Positions 1-8,622 of a stretch of DNA of 64,000 bases are shown here, piece after piece (position 1 is the stretch's first letter; every line of letters begins with the position of its first letter). The translations under genes and the position numbers were made by a program. The notes beneath the pieces were generated by a model that was not told the origin of the DNA, ran no database searches, and worked only from the letters and a program-made list of their open reading frames with translations. Source of the DNA: Shimia sediminis (GTDB lineage: Bacteria; Pseudomonadota; Alphaproteobacteria; Rhodobacterales; Rhodobacteraceae); the NCBI RefSeq assembly GCF_003990645.1, contig NZ_RYZK01000004.1:124001-188000 (forward strand), written 5' to 3'.

Positions 1-333
1 CTTTTGATGATCCCAATTGTTCTGATGGTTGATGGCCCGCCACGTCTTGATCTGGCGTTTGGCACCTGGTCCGCCCTTCTGGCCGTGGCGGCTCTGTCCA
101 CATCACTGGCCTATGTGCTTTACTTCGCCATTCTGGCGCGGGCCGGTGCGGCCAACCTTCTTTTGGTGACGCTGCTGATTCCGCCCTTTGCGATTGGCCT
201 GGGTGTGATGTTCCTGAACGAACAGATGAAACCCGAGGCCTGGGTCGGTTTTGCCATTATCGCACTCGGCTTTGCGGTCACTGACGGGCGGCTCTTTGGG
301 CGATTGCGCGGGGACCAGCACCTCCGTACGTGA
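1..333 (+). CDS. EamA/DMT-family transporter, C-terminal part (5' end outside window)
   Basis: The reading frame is open to the window edge and ends at 331-333. The visible 110 residues are almost wholly hydrophobic, with about three to four membrane segments. An internal LLLVTLLIPPFAIGLGVMFL segment is followed by a conserved-looking LNEQ and a last helix (WVGFAIIALGFAV), the typical end of the second EamA repeat. Such drug/metabolite transporters are inner-membrane proteins of about 290 residues, so roughly the last third is present. The substrate cannot be inferred. It lies just upstream of the proline-racemase-family gene on the same strand, with about 96 bases between them. Confidence 0.8.
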   Translation, partial: LLMIPIVLMVDGPPRLDLAFGTWSALLAVAALSTSLAYVLYFAILARAGAANLLLVTLLIPPFAIGLGVMFLNEQMKPEAWVGFAIIALGFAVTDGRLFGRLRGDQHLRT

Positions 334-429
334 CGCGTGTGCCCGCATTCAAAACCTGCAGGTCAATTTCTGTCTTCCCCGAACCGCACGGGCGATCTAG
401 GCTCGCCCGGCACTCAGGAAAGACACACC

Positions 430-1482
430 ATGCGACTGTCACGAATGCTCACTGCTGTAGAAGCTCATGCAGAAGGCGAACCGGGCCGCGTTATCACTGG
501 CGGCATGCCCCGGCTCGACGGGGCCACGGTCTTTGAGAAAATGCAGGATCTTCAGGCCCGCCATGACGATATCCGGACCCTGATGTTGCAAGAGCCGCGT
601 GGCTATCCGGCGCTGTGCTGCAACGCCCTGGTCCCGCCCAGTCACCCCGCGGCTGATGCGGGCTTTATCATCATGGAGCAAACCGAATATCCGCCGATGA
701 GCGGATCAAACACGATTTGCGTGACCACCGTTCTTTTGGAAACCGGCATCCTGCCCATGGTGGAACCCATCACCGAACTGACCCTGGAAAGCCCCGCAGG
801 TCTGATCCGGGTGCGTGCCGAGTGTCATGACGGCAAAGTCACGCGCGTCACCTTTCGCAACGTCCCGGCTTTTGCGCTTCATCTGGATGCACCGGTCGAG
901 GTTGCAGGCCTCGGCACGGTGCAGGTCGATGTGGCCTGGGGTGGCATGTTCTTTGTTCTGGCCAATGCGGATGACTTGGGGATCTCTCTTGCCCCGGACA
1001 ATGGCCGCGAGATTGTCCGCGTCTCCGAGGCCATCCGCCACGCCACTGCCGAGCAGTTGCCGGTGTCCCATCCGGACAATCCCGACATCACCGGACCTAC
1101 AATCACAAACCTTTGGGGGGCACCTGTTGACCCCGCCACGGACGGGCGCGGTGTCATAACCCTTTCTACCGGGCCATTCGACCCCGACAATCCCCAAGCG
1201 GCCAGCGGCATCTTTGACCGCTCGCCCTGCGGCACGGGCACATGCGCCAAGATGGCCGTGCTGCACGCACGCGGGGAGCTTGATGTCGGACAGGACTTTG
1301 TCAACGCGGGGCCCATGGGCACCACCTTTACCGGACGCATTGTTGAAGAGACCAAAGTCGGCCCCTACCCCGCGATTGTGCCGACGTTGTCGGGCCAGGG
1401 GTGGATCTATGGCACGACAAACTGGACGCTTGACCCAAACGATCCGTTTCAAACCGGATTTACCATCGGCGACGTGTGGTAG
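430..1482 (+). CDS. Proline racemase family protein (4-hydroxyproline 2-epimerase / 3-hydroxyproline dehydratase type)
   Basis: A 350-residue protein when read from the ATG at 430, which follows an AGGAAAG ribosome site; an in-frame ATG at 337 would add a poorly conserved 31-residue leader. Near the N-terminus lies HAEGEPGR, and the second half-site reads DRSPCGTGT, both diagnostic of the proline racemase superfamily. The second catalytic residue, Cys267, is present. At the first catalytic position the family's MCGHG is replaced by MSGSN, so Ser91 stands where Cys is usual. Family members with a Ser/Cys pair are known to act on hydroxyprolines. The product is probably a catabolic hydroxyproline epimerase; racemase activity on proline itself is less likely. 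Confidence 0.88.
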   Translation: MRLSRMLTAVEAHAEGEPGRVITGGMPRLDGATVFEKMQDLQARHDDIRTLMLQEPRGYPALCCNALVPPSHPAADAGFIIMEQTEYPPMSGSNTICVTTVLLETGILPMVEPITELTLESPAGLIRVRAECHDGKVTRVTFRNVPAFALHLDAPVEVAGLGTVQVDVAWGGMFFVLANADDLGISLAPDNGREIVRVSEAIRHATAEQLPVSHPDNPDITGPTITNLWGAPVDPATDGRGVITLSTGPFDPDNPQAASGIFDRSPCGTGTCAKMAVLHARGELDVGQDFVNAGPMGTTFTGRIVEETKVGPYPAIVPTLSGQGWIYGTTNWTLDPNDPFQTGFTIGDVW

Positions 1483-1491
1483 CCGGGCAGA

Positions 1492-1540
1492 GAAAATCTT
1501 CTAGAAGATTTTCCACACAGCAGATTTTCTAGAAAATCTG
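1492..1540. repeat. Pair of perfect palindromes downstream of the proline-racemase-family gene
   Basis: Two AT-rich perfect palindromes follow the stop codon at 1480-1482. The first (1492-1513, 22 bp) is centred on TTCTAGAA. The second (1521-1540, 20 bp) reads CAGATTTTCTAGAAAATCTG. A 7-base spacer separates them. Each could fold as a hairpin in RNA from either strand. The site lies between convergent genes, so a bidirectional terminator or mRNA-end element is the simplest reading. A pair with the same architecture but different sequence is at 55698-55740. Confidence 0.75.
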
Positions 1541-1601
1541 CAACCGATGGTTAACCGCGCTTTAAGCCATGTTAATAGCGCGCAACAGTGCGTGTCGGTT
1601 C

Positions 1602-1643
1602 AAAACACCGACATAATACCGACGTTGAACCGACGTGATACAG
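1602..1643 (-). repeat. Dispersed GTCGGTA element, copy 1
   Basis: Read on the minus strand, this stretch starts CTGTATCACGTCGGT and continues with further GTCGGT units about 11 bases apart. It matches 24823-24870 (plus strand) over about 40 bases with few mismatches. Both copies are in spacers between convergent genes and have GTTAA-type motifs near their ends (here 1549-1555, 1570-1575 and 1670-1675). No gene lies in this spacer (1483-1671). Confidence 0.65.
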
Positions 1644-1671
1644 ACGCAGGTTTTGGCGCACTTTTGACAGG

Positions 1672-2262
1672 TTAATTCGACATCTCGGCCAGCCGCGCGA
1701 CATAGCGCGCCAGCGTGTCGATTTCCAGATTCACCTGATCGCCAACCTTGGCGTCGCCCCAGGTTGTCATCTCTTTGGTGTGGGGAATGAAGTTGATCCC
1801 AAACTCGCAGCCATCGACTTCGTTGACCGTCAACGACGTGCCATTCAGCGCCACGGACCCCTTGGGGGCAATGAACTTTGCCAGAGCTTCCGGCGCGCGC
1901 AGGGTGACGCGCGTTGAATCGCCTTCGTCCTGCATAGCCACAATATCTGCCACCCCATCGACGTGTCCCGACACGATATGGCCGCCCAACTCGTCACCAA
2001 CTTTCAGCGCACGTTCAAGGTTGACCCGCTTGCCGACCTGCCAGCCGCCTAGGTTGGTCTTGGACACGGTCTCGGCACTGATCTCAACGTCGTACCAATG
2101 GTCCCCCAGCTCGATCACCGTAAGACACACACCGTCACTCGCGATGGACGCGCCCATATCAATCCCGGCGGTGTCATAGCCGGTCTCGATCCGGGCTCTC
2201 AGATCGCCTCGTTTCTCCAACTCACGGATGGTTCCGATATCGGTGATGATGCCTGTAAACAT
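1672..2262 (-). CDS. ribE: Riboflavin synthase, alpha chain
   Basis: Encodes the last step of riboflavin synthesis, dismutation of two 6,7-dimethyl-8-ribityllumazines in the cytoplasm. The 196-residue protein begins with the canonical MFTGIITDIG and contains two lumazine-binding repeats; the second carries GTSLTVNEV, and HIVSGHVDGV is near the middle. The ATG at 2262 is chosen because MFTGII is the invariant family start and a GGGGGAAAG ribosome site precedes it; the open frame extends 21 codons further upstream. ribD and nrdR lie on the same strand but 4.7 kb away, beyond a plus-strand capsule block, so this gene probably has its own promoter in the 2263-2393 divergent spacer. Confidence 0.96.
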   Translation of the reverse strand: MFTGIITDIGTIRELEKRGDLRARIETGYDTAGIDMGASIASDGVCLTVIELGDHWYDVEISAETVSKTNLGGWQVGKRVNLERALKVGDELGGHIVSGHVDGVADIVAMQDEGDSTRVTLRAPEALAKFIAPKGSVALNGTSLTVNEVDGCEFGINFIPHTKEMTTWGDAKVGDQVNLEIDTLARYVARLAEMSN

Positions 2263-2393
2263 GGGCTTTCCCCCCGCCAAATGCCGCCACTCCCGAGACC
2301 TACCCCGCCACGCCTGTGCGCGCAAGTCGCCTTACTTTCGTCAAATGATTTGAGTAACGTCTCACTAAGAACTTGCGATATAGACAGGTTGAG

Positions 2394-3686
2394 ATGGCAA
2401 AATCGAGTGGCAAAGACAGAGTCTTTCTGTTCCTGCAAGGACCGCACGGACCGTTCTTTAGCGGCCTGGCTAAGATGCTGCGCCGTTCCGGTGCCACTGT
2501 CTGGCGCGTGGGGTTCAACGCTGGTGATGCGTTTTTCTGGTCCGACCGCAAAAGCTTTCTTCCGTTTCAGGACGACCCGGCAGATTGGCCCGACCGATTT
2601 GACAATATCTGCGCTGAAAAAGGCATCACTGACATCGTCCTATATGGCGATGTGCGTCCAATCCATGCGCAGGCTGTGGAACGTGCCAAACTCGCGGGTA
2701 TCCGGGTCCATGTCTTTGAAGAGGGATATCTGCGCCCGTTCTGGGTGACCTATGAACGGGGCGGATCCAACGGTCATTCCCGCCTGATGAACATGACCAT
2801 CCCCGACATGGAAAAAGCGCTAGAGGGCACCGACATGGACACGCCCATGCCGCCTGCCCATTGGGGCGACATGCGCCATCATGTGTTCTACGGTTTTGCC
2901 TATCACTGGTTCATCATGTTTCTGAACCAGCAGTTCCGCAATTTCAAACCGCACCGGGACTTGCCCGTGACGCGTGAATTTCAGCTGTACCTTCAAAGGC
3001 TTCTGTTGATGCCTGCGCTGGCGGTTGAGCGCCGCGCCGCCACGTTGCGTATTCGCTATGGCGGCTTTCCCTATCATCTGGCGCTGCTGCAACTGGAACA
3101 TGACAGCTCGTTTCAGGAGCATTCGCCGTTTTCTTCCATGACCGAATTCCTGGAACTGGTGATTACGGAATTCGCCCGTGGTGCCCCGGCACACCATCAC
3201 CTTGTCTTCAAAGCCCACCCTCTCGAGGATGGTCGCGTTCCCGTGCGCCGTGAAATCGCGCGCCTCGCCCGCGAGCATGATTTGTCGGACCGTGTGCACT
3301 ATGTTCGCGGCGGTAAACTGGCCCAACTTCTCAACGAAGCCCGCAGCGCTGTCACCGTAAACTCAACCGCGGCTCAGCAGGTGCTGTGGCGTGGCATCCC
3401 GCTCAAGATTTTCGGCAAGGCGGTCTATGATCAACCCGAGTTTGTGAGCACACAGCCGCTCTCCAATTTCTTTGCCGGTGCCACCCGCCCGGACAACCGC
3501 GCCTACAAGGTCTATCGCCGCTTTCTGCTGGAAACCAGCCAGGTGGGCGGAGGGTTTTACTCGGCGCGCGGTCGGCGTCAGCTGATGCGACACGTGGTGG
3601 ATATGATGCTGTCCGAGGAAGACCCTTATCAGGCACTGCATTCCGGCACAGCGGCTCCAAGGCAACAGTTGCGTCTGATCAAGTGA
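2394..3686 (+). CDS. kpsS: Capsular polysaccharide synthesis protein KpsS-like (beta-Kdo transferase)
   Basis: A 430-residue protein resembling KpsS, which adds the first beta-Kdo residue to phosphatidylglycerol and so starts the lipid linker of group 2-type capsules. Recognised family features are the N-terminal FLFLQGPHGPFF, the VHVFEEGYLRPFW segment and the C-terminal VTVNSTAAQQVLWRG block. The ATG at 2394 is preferred to the frame's first ATG at 2373 because homology starts just after it. It is the first gene of a plus-strand capsule block with a Wza-like exporter and kpsC, and its promoter must lie in the 131-base spacer shared with divergent ribE. No ABC transporter or serotype genes are in the window. 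Confidence 0.85.
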   Translation: MAKSSGKDRVFLFLQGPHGPFFSGLAKMLRRSGATVWRVGFNAGDAFFWSDRKSFLPFQDDPADWPDRFDNICAEKGITDIVLYGDVRPIHAQAVERAKLAGIRVHVFEEGYLRPFWVTYERGGSNGHSRLMNMTIPDMEKALEGTDMDTPMPPAHWGDMRHHVFYGFAYHWFIMFLNQQFRNFKPHRDLPVTREFQLYLQRLLLMPALAVERRAATLRIRYGGFPYHLALLQLEHDSSFQEHSPFSSMTEFLELVITEFARGAPAHHHLVFKAHPLEDGRVPVRREIARLAREHDLSDRVHYVRGGKLAQLLNEARSAVTVNSTAAQQVLWRGIPLKIFGKAVYDQPEFVSTQPLSNFFAGATRPDNRAYKVYRRFLLETSQVGGGFYSARGRRQLMRHVVDMMLSEEDPYQALHSGTAAPRQQLRLIK

Positions 3687-3781
3687 CAACCACAAGGTAT
3701 AGCGCTGGATTTTCATTCCGGATTCCGGTAGTTTAAAGAAAAAACCTGAGGCAGAAAATAACAGGTCGAGGAGACCGAGCA

Positions 3782-4918
3782 GTGAAATCCTTAGAAAAAC
3801 GCTGGGCGAAGTGTGCCGCGGTTCTGGCTGCGTTGACGATTGTGTCATCCTGCGATCTCATTCCGCGCGCTGGTCCAAACAAGTCCGAAATCTATTCCGG
3901 CTCTGTGCAGCGCGAAGGTGACGCCTATGTGGTGGCCGTCAATGACCGCGTGACCCGCGCAACCGCCGTCGTTCCCGCTCTGGGCTTTACCGATTCTTTC
4001 AAGAATGCAGGCGTATTGGGCTCAGATACCATTCGCCCGGGTGACATTCTATCCATGACGATCTGGGAGAACGTTGACAAACCACTGCTGGGTCCAGAAG
4101 GCCAGGTTGCCGCTGTTCTGGAAGAGGTTCAGGTCGACGGCGCCGGGTTTATTTTTGTGCCTTATGCGGGCCGCATCCGGGCCGCCGGCAACACTCCGGA
4201 ATCGATCCGTCGAATTATCGTCGGAAAACTCTCTGAACAAACCCCCGACCCCCAGGTCGAAGTGCGTCGCGTCGCTGGTGACGGATCGACCGTTTCACTG
4301 GTGGGTTCGGTCGGGGCGCAGGGCGTCTATCCGATTGAGCGGCCAACGCGCACACTCTCAACGATGCTTGCCAATGCAGGCGGTGTCACCATCACCCCGG
4401 AGATTGCACAGGTCACGGTTTTGCGTGGCAATTCAACCGGCAAAATCTGGCTGCAAGATCTGTACGAACACCCGCAACTGGATATTGCGCTGCGTGGCGG
4501 TGACCGCATTCTGGTCGAGGAAGACACCCGCGCCTTTACAGCACTTGGCGCAACAGGCACCCAGAGCCGTGTGAACTTTGAAACCAAGGATATGTCCGCC
4601 CTCGAGGCCATTGCCCAAGTGGGCGGCATTCTCGCCAGCCAGGGCGACCCGACCGGGGTCTTTATCTTCCGCAACGAAGCGGATGATATCTCGAACCAGG
4701 TTTTGGGGCGCAACGATCTTCAGGGTGCGCAACGCATGGTCTATGTGCTCGATCTGACGCAACCCAATGGCATGTTCGTGGCGCGCGATTTCGTGGTCCG
4801 TGACGGTGACACACTTTATGTAACCGAAGCGCCGATCACCACGTGGGACAAAACCATTTCTGCAATCACGGGAACCCTCACCTCGGCTGACACGATTGGC
4901 GGGCTGGGCGGTCTATAA
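3782..4918 (+). CDS. Polysaccharide export outer-membrane lipoprotein (Wza/KpsD-type OMA family)
   Basis: A 378-residue exported protein starting at GTG 3782, preceded by a strong GAGGAG ribosome site at 3768-3773. The N-terminus is a lipoprotein signal with lipobox VSSC (Cys24). The mature part contains the poly_export signature (IRPGDILSMTIWENVD, about residues 84-99) followed by SLBB-type segments (VSLVGSVGAQGVYPIERP; a second near the C-terminus ending in LYVTEAP). Such proteins form the periplasm-spanning outer-membrane channel for capsule or exopolysaccharide. Its position between kpsS and kpsC supports a capsule-export role. It is directly followed by kpsC with 10 bases between. Confidence 0.88.
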   Translation: MKSLEKRWAKCAAVLAALTIVSSCDLIPRAGPNKSEIYSGSVQREGDAYVVAVNDRVTRATAVVPALGFTDSFKNAGVLGSDTIRPGDILSMTIWENVDKPLLGPEGQVAAVLEEVQVDGAGFIFVPYAGRIRAAGNTPESIRRIIVGKLSEQTPDPQVEVRRVAGDGSTVSLVGSVGAQGVYPIERPTRTLSTMLANAGGVTITPEIAQVTVLRGNSTGKIWLQDLYEHPQLDIALRGGDRILVEEDTRAFTALGATGTQSRVNFETKDMSALEAIAQVGGILASQGDPTGVFIFRNEADDISNQVLGRNDLQGAQRMVYVLDLTQPNGMFVARDFVVRDGDTLYVTEAPITTWDKTISAITGTLTSADTIGGLGGL

Positions 4919-4928
4919 CTTGGCACAA

Positions 4929-6929
4929 ATGTCCCAAGACATTAAAGCCGCCGAAGACACAGATCTTCGGCGGCTTTTCGCCTTCAATGGCGGCTTTTTC
5001 ACGCAATCCCGCATCAAGCGCATTTTGCAACTTGCCGGGTACCGCATCACCGTTGGCAAACCCGGCCCGGATGATTTGATTGCCGTCTGGGGACAAAGCC
5101 CGACCGCGGGTCGTGGCGAAGCCGTCTCTGACCTGACCGGGGCTGGGGTTGTCTACGTCGAAGATGCCTTTCTGCGCAGCCTGCACCCCGGACGCGAAGC
5201 GGGCGAGCCGCCCTTGGGTCTTTTTATCGATGCCAAAGCTCCACACTTCGACCCCTCTCGTCCGTCAGACCTCGAAACCCTTCTCGCCACGCATCCGCTG
5301 GACGACAGTGCCCTGCTCGCGCGGGCGCGGGGGTGCATCGCGCGCCTAAAGGAAGCGCATCTTTCAAAGTATGCCGCCAATGACCCAAAGCTGCCCCCAC
5401 CGGAACCGGGCTATGTCCTGGTTGTGGATCAAACCCGCGGAGATGCATCGGTCACGGCCTCTAACGCAGGCGACGCCGAATTTCGCGAAATGCTGGTGAT
5501 GGCTCAGGAGGAACATCCAGGCTGCAGGGTTCTCATCAAAACTCATCCCGAGACGGCCCAAGGTCATCGACAAGGTTACTTTGATGCATCGGACGAAACA
5601 GCAAGGGTTACCCTATGCACGGAACCGCATTCCCCTTGGATCCTATTTGAAGGTGCTGTGGGGGTTTACACAGTGTCCTCACAGATGGGGTTCGAGGCCA
5701 TTTTTGCCGGCCATAAGCCTCGTGTCTTTGGCCAACCTTTTTATGCGGGATGGGGGCTGACAACCGACGAGCGCCCGGTAGACCGCCGCCAGCGCAAGCT
5801 GACGCGATCACAACTCTTTGCGGCTGCAATGATCCTGTACCCTACCTGGTATGACCCCTTTCTCGACAAACTGACCACTCCGGAACGCGTGATTGACACG
5901 CTTGACGCCATGGCGCGCGCCTGGCGTCAGGACCGCAATGGGTGGAACGCTTATGGTATGCGCCTGTGGAAACGCAAACCGCTACAGCGTTTTTTTGGTG
6001 CCGAGCGACCAGTGCGATTTGGCAAGCTCGACAAGGATCGGCCCAATATGGTTTGGGGCATGAAGGACGGCCCCGAACACAGCCAGCGGTGCGAGGACGG
6101 TTTCTTGCGATCGCGCGGATTGGGGGCAGAACTTGTGCCACCCTTGTCGCTGGTGCTGGATGACCTGGGGATCTACTACGATCCGACCCGCGAAAGTCGG
6201 TTGGAAAGGTTGATCTCTCAGCGTGCAGACTTGCGGCCGGATCAAAGCTTGCGCGCAGAAAAACTCATGATGTCTCTGCGCAAGCATCGGGTCAGCAAGT
6301 ACAATCTTGATGGAGACCTGCCAGAGTTGCCGAAAGGGCGGCGTATTCTGGTGCCCGGTCAGGTCGAAGATGATGCCTCGATTGTCTGTGGCACAGAAAA
6401 CATCCGCACCAACCGTGCCTTGCTAGAGGCCGCTGTGCAGGAGAACCCTGACGCCGTTGTGATCTACAAACCCCACCCGGACGTTCTGGCAGGCCTGCGC
6501 ATTGGACAAGTGCAAGACGCGCATCTCCTGGCACATGTTGTCCTGGAGCAGGTCGACATGGCTGTCCTGCTCGAGCATGTTGACGAAGTCTGGACCATGA
6601 CCTCGGGCACCGGTTTCGAAGCGCTGCTGCGCGGCAAACGGGTGGTCACCTTCGGCACACCTTTCTACGCAGGTTGGGGGCTGACAGAGGACCGAGGGCG
6701 CATCCCGGCTCGACGGGCGGCCGAGCCTTCGATTGAAGGGTTGGTGCACGCAGCTCTGATCGACTATCCGCGTTACTTTGATCCCAAGATGGGCCTACCC
6801 TGCCCAGTCGAGGTGGCCCTGGACCGTCTGTCGAGCGGAGAAGTACCGCATCCCGGCGCGGCAAATCGCGCTTTGGCCAAACTGCAGGGGCTGCTGGCAA
6901 GCCAAAGCTGGCTTTGGCGTCCCCGCTAG
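4929..6929 (+). CDS. kpsC: Capsular polysaccharide synthesis protein KpsC-like (bimodular Kdo transferase)
   Basis: A 666-residue protein of the KpsC family, which extends the poly-beta-Kdo linker of lipid-anchored capsules with two transferase modules. The duplication is visible: FGQPFYAGWGLTTDERP (about residue 268) recurs as FGTPFYAGWGLTEDRG (about residue 574), each following a GFEA block. The N-terminal FAFNGGFFTQ is typical. Three starts are possible: ATG 4896 overlapping the upstream gene, TTG 4920 and ATG 4929; the last fits the family length best. An inverted repeat lies in codons 6-16. The gene ends one base from the stop of convergent ribD, and a GCCAAAGC/GCTTTGGC palindrome (6901-6918) is in its last codons. 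Confidence 0.87.
   Translation: MSQDIKAAEDTDLRRLFAFNGGFFTQSRIKRILQLAGYRITVGKPGPDDLIAVWGQSPTAGRGEAVSDLTGAGVVYVEDAFLRSLHPGREAGEPPLGLFIDAKAPHFDPSRPSDLETLLATHPLDDSALLARARGCIARLKEAHLSKYAANDPKLPPPEPGYVLVVDQTRGDASVTASNAGDAEFREMLVMAQEEHPGCRVLIKTHPETAQGHRQGYFDASDETARVTLCTEPHSPWILFEGAVGVYTVSSQMGFEAIFAGHKPRVFGQPFYAGWGLTTDERPVDRRQRKLTRSQLFAAAMILYPTWYDPFLDKLTTPERVIDTLDAMARAWRQDRNGWNAYGMRLWKRKPLQRFFGAERPVRFGKLDKDRPNMVWGMKDGPEHSQRCEDGFLRSRGLGAELVPPLSLVLDDLGIYYDPTRESRLERLISQRADLRPDQSLRAEKLMMSLRKHRVSKYNLDGDLPELPKGRRILVPGQVEDDASIVCGTENIRTNRALLEAAVQENPDAVVIYKPHPDVLAGLRIGQVQDAHLLAHVVLEQVDMAVLLEHVDEVWTMTSGTGFEALLRGKRVVTFGTPFYAGWGLTEDRGRIPARRAAEPSIEGLVHAALIDYPRYFDPKMGLPCPVEVALDRLSSGEVPHPGAANRALAKLQGLLASQSWLWRPR
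4945..4976. other. 12-bp-stem hairpin inside the start of kpsC
   Basis: AAGCCGCCGAAG (4945-4956) is repeated in inverse at 4965-4976, giving a perfect 12-bp stem with an 8-base loop followed by TTTTCG. It looks like a weak intrinsic terminator but lies within the kpsC coding sequence, just after its start. It could attenuate transcription between the exporter gene and kpsC or shape kpsC translation. Confidence 0.55.
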
Positions 6930-6930
6930 A

Positions 6931-7998
6931 TTAACGCCGCCAGACTGACATCATGTCGGGCCCGATGCGCTGCTGATCCACCAACCGAAATCGCGGTGCA
7001 TCAGCCAAACGTTCGATGCCCATGGCACCAATGGCTGGGTGGCCTTCGGCCCCCAAGGTGAGACCCGCGTGGAACGTGATCAACTCGTCAACCAGATCCG
7101 CAGCGAGGAAAGAGGCCGCAAGCGCGCCACCACCTTCGGAGAAAACACGGGTCAACCCTTGCGCACCCAAGGCTTGCAGAACCGAGGCGGGTGACAAATG
7201 GACCCCTTCGACATCACACGACAACATCACCGCACCAAGGTCTTGCCATGTGTTGATCAACATAGGATCCGCATCCCGCCCATGGGCGATCCAAACCGGC
7301 ACGTCACGGGCAGTTCTGGCGAGGATGCCCATCAAGGGCAGATCGAGCCGTCGCGAAACCACAACCCGCACTGGCTGACGCGATACCCCCATATCGCGCA
7401 CCGTGAGCGACGGATCGTCCACACGCGCCGTACCGCCCCCGACCATAACCGCGTCATGCCGCGCCCGCATCGCATGCACCAAACGCCGCGAGGACGGGCC
7501 GGTGATCCATTGGCTTTCTCCGGTCGCGGTGGCGATCCGACCATCCAGACTAACTGCAAGCTTGAGGGTCAGAAACGGTCGCCCCAAATCGGTCTTCAGA
7601 AAGAACCCCTGCAAGTCGTGGGCCGCTTCGTCACGCAAAACCCCCACGTCAACCCGGATGCCCGCAGCACGTAGCATCTCTAGCCCCTTGCCCGAGACCC
7701 GGCTGTCGCTGTCTTCGACAGCAACAACAACGCGGGCTATACCCGCGGCAATCAAGGCGTCAGCGCAAGGCGGCGTATGTCCATGATGGGCACAGGGTTC
7801 CAGCGTGACATAGGCCGTCGCCCCTCGCGCGGCCTGGCCGGCTTGTGCCAAGGCTTCGGTTTCTGCGTGCGGTCTCCCGCCGGGTTGTGTCCAACCGCGA
7901 CCGACAATGCGCCCGTCACGCACGATCACGCAGCCCACCGCAGGGTTGGGCCACGTATTCCCCTGCCCCCGACGCCCAAGCGTCAGGGCCAGCGCCAT
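6931..7998 (-). CDS. ribD: Bifunctional riboflavin biosynthesis protein RibD (deaminase/reductase)
   Basis: Catalyses deamination of the pyrimidine ring and then NADPH-dependent side-chain reduction in riboflavin synthesis. The N-terminal deaminase domain has the zinc site HAE (His44, Glu46) and PCAHHGHTPPC (Cys69, Cys78); the reductase domain starts at about residue 145 (FLTLKLAVSLDGRIA). It is 355 residues from ATG 7998. The homologous frame continues about six codons upstream (LSDTRY) to the nrdR stop without an ATG, GTG or TTG, so the start may be a rare CTG at 8016 or the ATG as given. nrdR ends about 20 bases upstream, indicating co-transcription. Confidence 0.95.
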   Translation of the reverse strand: MALALTLGRRGQGNTWPNPAVGCVIVRDGRIVGRGWTQPGGRPHAETEALAQAGQAARGATAYVTLEPCAHHGHTPPCADALIAAGIARVVVAVEDSDSRVSGKGLEMLRAAGIRVDVGVLRDEAAHDLQGFFLKTDLGRPFLTLKLAVSLDGRIATATGESQWITGPSSRRLVHAMRARHDAVMVGGGTARVDDPSLTVRDMGVSRQPVRVVVSRRLDLPLMGILARTARDVPVWIAHGRDADPMLINTWQDLGAVMLSCDVEGVHLSPASVLQALGAQGLTRVFSEGGGALAASFLAADLVDELITFHAGLTLGAEGHPAIGAMGIERLADAPRFRLVDQQRIGPDMMSVWRR

Positions 7999-8018
7999 AT
8001 AGCGCGTATCAGACAGTG

Positions 8019-8486
8019 TTACTCTTCCTGTTGCCCGTCGGGCCGCAGTTCCGAGACAAACTTGTCAAAGTCATCTGCAGCCTGGAAGTTTTTGTAAACG
8101 CTGGCAAAACGCACATAGGCCACGGTGTCGATGCGGGCCAATGCCTCCATCACGATCTCACCAATGGTCTTGGACGGAATATCCGTCTCGCCCATGCTTT
8201 CCAGACGTCGCACGATGCCCGATATCATCTGGTCAATGCGCTCTGGGTCAACCGGTCGCTTCTGCATGGAGATCCGAATTGAGCGTTCCAGCTTGTCACG
8301 GTCGAAATCTTCGCGACGTCCGTTTGATTTCACCACCACCAGGTCGCGCAGCTGCACGCGTTCATAGGTGGTAAACCGTCCGCCACACGCCGGACAGAAC
8401 CGGCGGCGCCGGATCGAAACGTGATCCTCGGCGGGGCGTGAATCTTTGACCTGAGTGTCGATATTTCCGCAAAACGGGCAGCGCAT
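8019..8486 (-). CDS. nrdR: Transcriptional repressor NrdR
   Basis: NrdR represses ribonucleotide reductase genes when bound to (d)ATP. The 155-residue protein has the N-terminal zinc ribbon CPFC/CPAC (Cys3, Cys6, Cys31, Cys34) with RRRRFCP between, and an ATP-cone domain at about residues 49-139 that includes [17 protein letters not shown]. The length is normal for the family. It is the first gene of the nrdR-ribD transcript. The 245-base upstream spacer contains a consensus DnaA box and a small inverted repeat. Confidence 0.97.
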   Translation of the reverse strand: MRCPFCGNIDTQVKDSRPAEDHVSIRRRRFCPACGGRFTTYERVQLRDLVVVKSNGRREDFDRDKLERSIRISMQKRPVDPERIDQMISGIVRRLESMGETDIPSKTIGEIVMEALARIDTVAYVRFASVYKNFQAADDFDKFVSELRPDGQQEE

Positions 8487-8520
8487 TGGCCTTCCCCTTA
8501 TAGTCGTCTCTGCCTCTGGT

Positions 8521-8548
8521 AGTTGGGTGTTGCCCCAACTTATCCACA
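8521..8548. promoter_or_regulatory. Inverted repeat and consensus DnaA box upstream of nrdR
   Basis: AGTTGGG (8521-8527) is inverted at 8534-8540, and the exact DnaA consensus TTATCCACA occupies 8540-8548, about 55 bases before the nrdR start on the opposite strand. A single 9-mer can occur by chance, but its position in a nucleotide-metabolism promoter is suggestive of DnaA control. No NrdR-box palindrome was recognised here. Confidence 0.45.
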
Positions 8549-8622
8549 GGCACTATAGGACGGCCTCAACAGTTTGGGTAGGGGGCAAATTGAACCGCTA
8601 GATGAGCGATTCATTATGTCAC

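Noticed and set aside
6901-6918. GCCAAAGC/GCTTTGGC palindrome as a kpsC terminator
   Set aside because: It lies inside the final kpsC codons and is not followed by a T-run on either strand; it may still help termination, but the evidence is too weak for a feature.
8540-8548. Replication origin at the DnaA box
   Set aside because: A single box, with no cluster of further boxes, no AT-rich unwinding region and no dnaA or hemE nearby.
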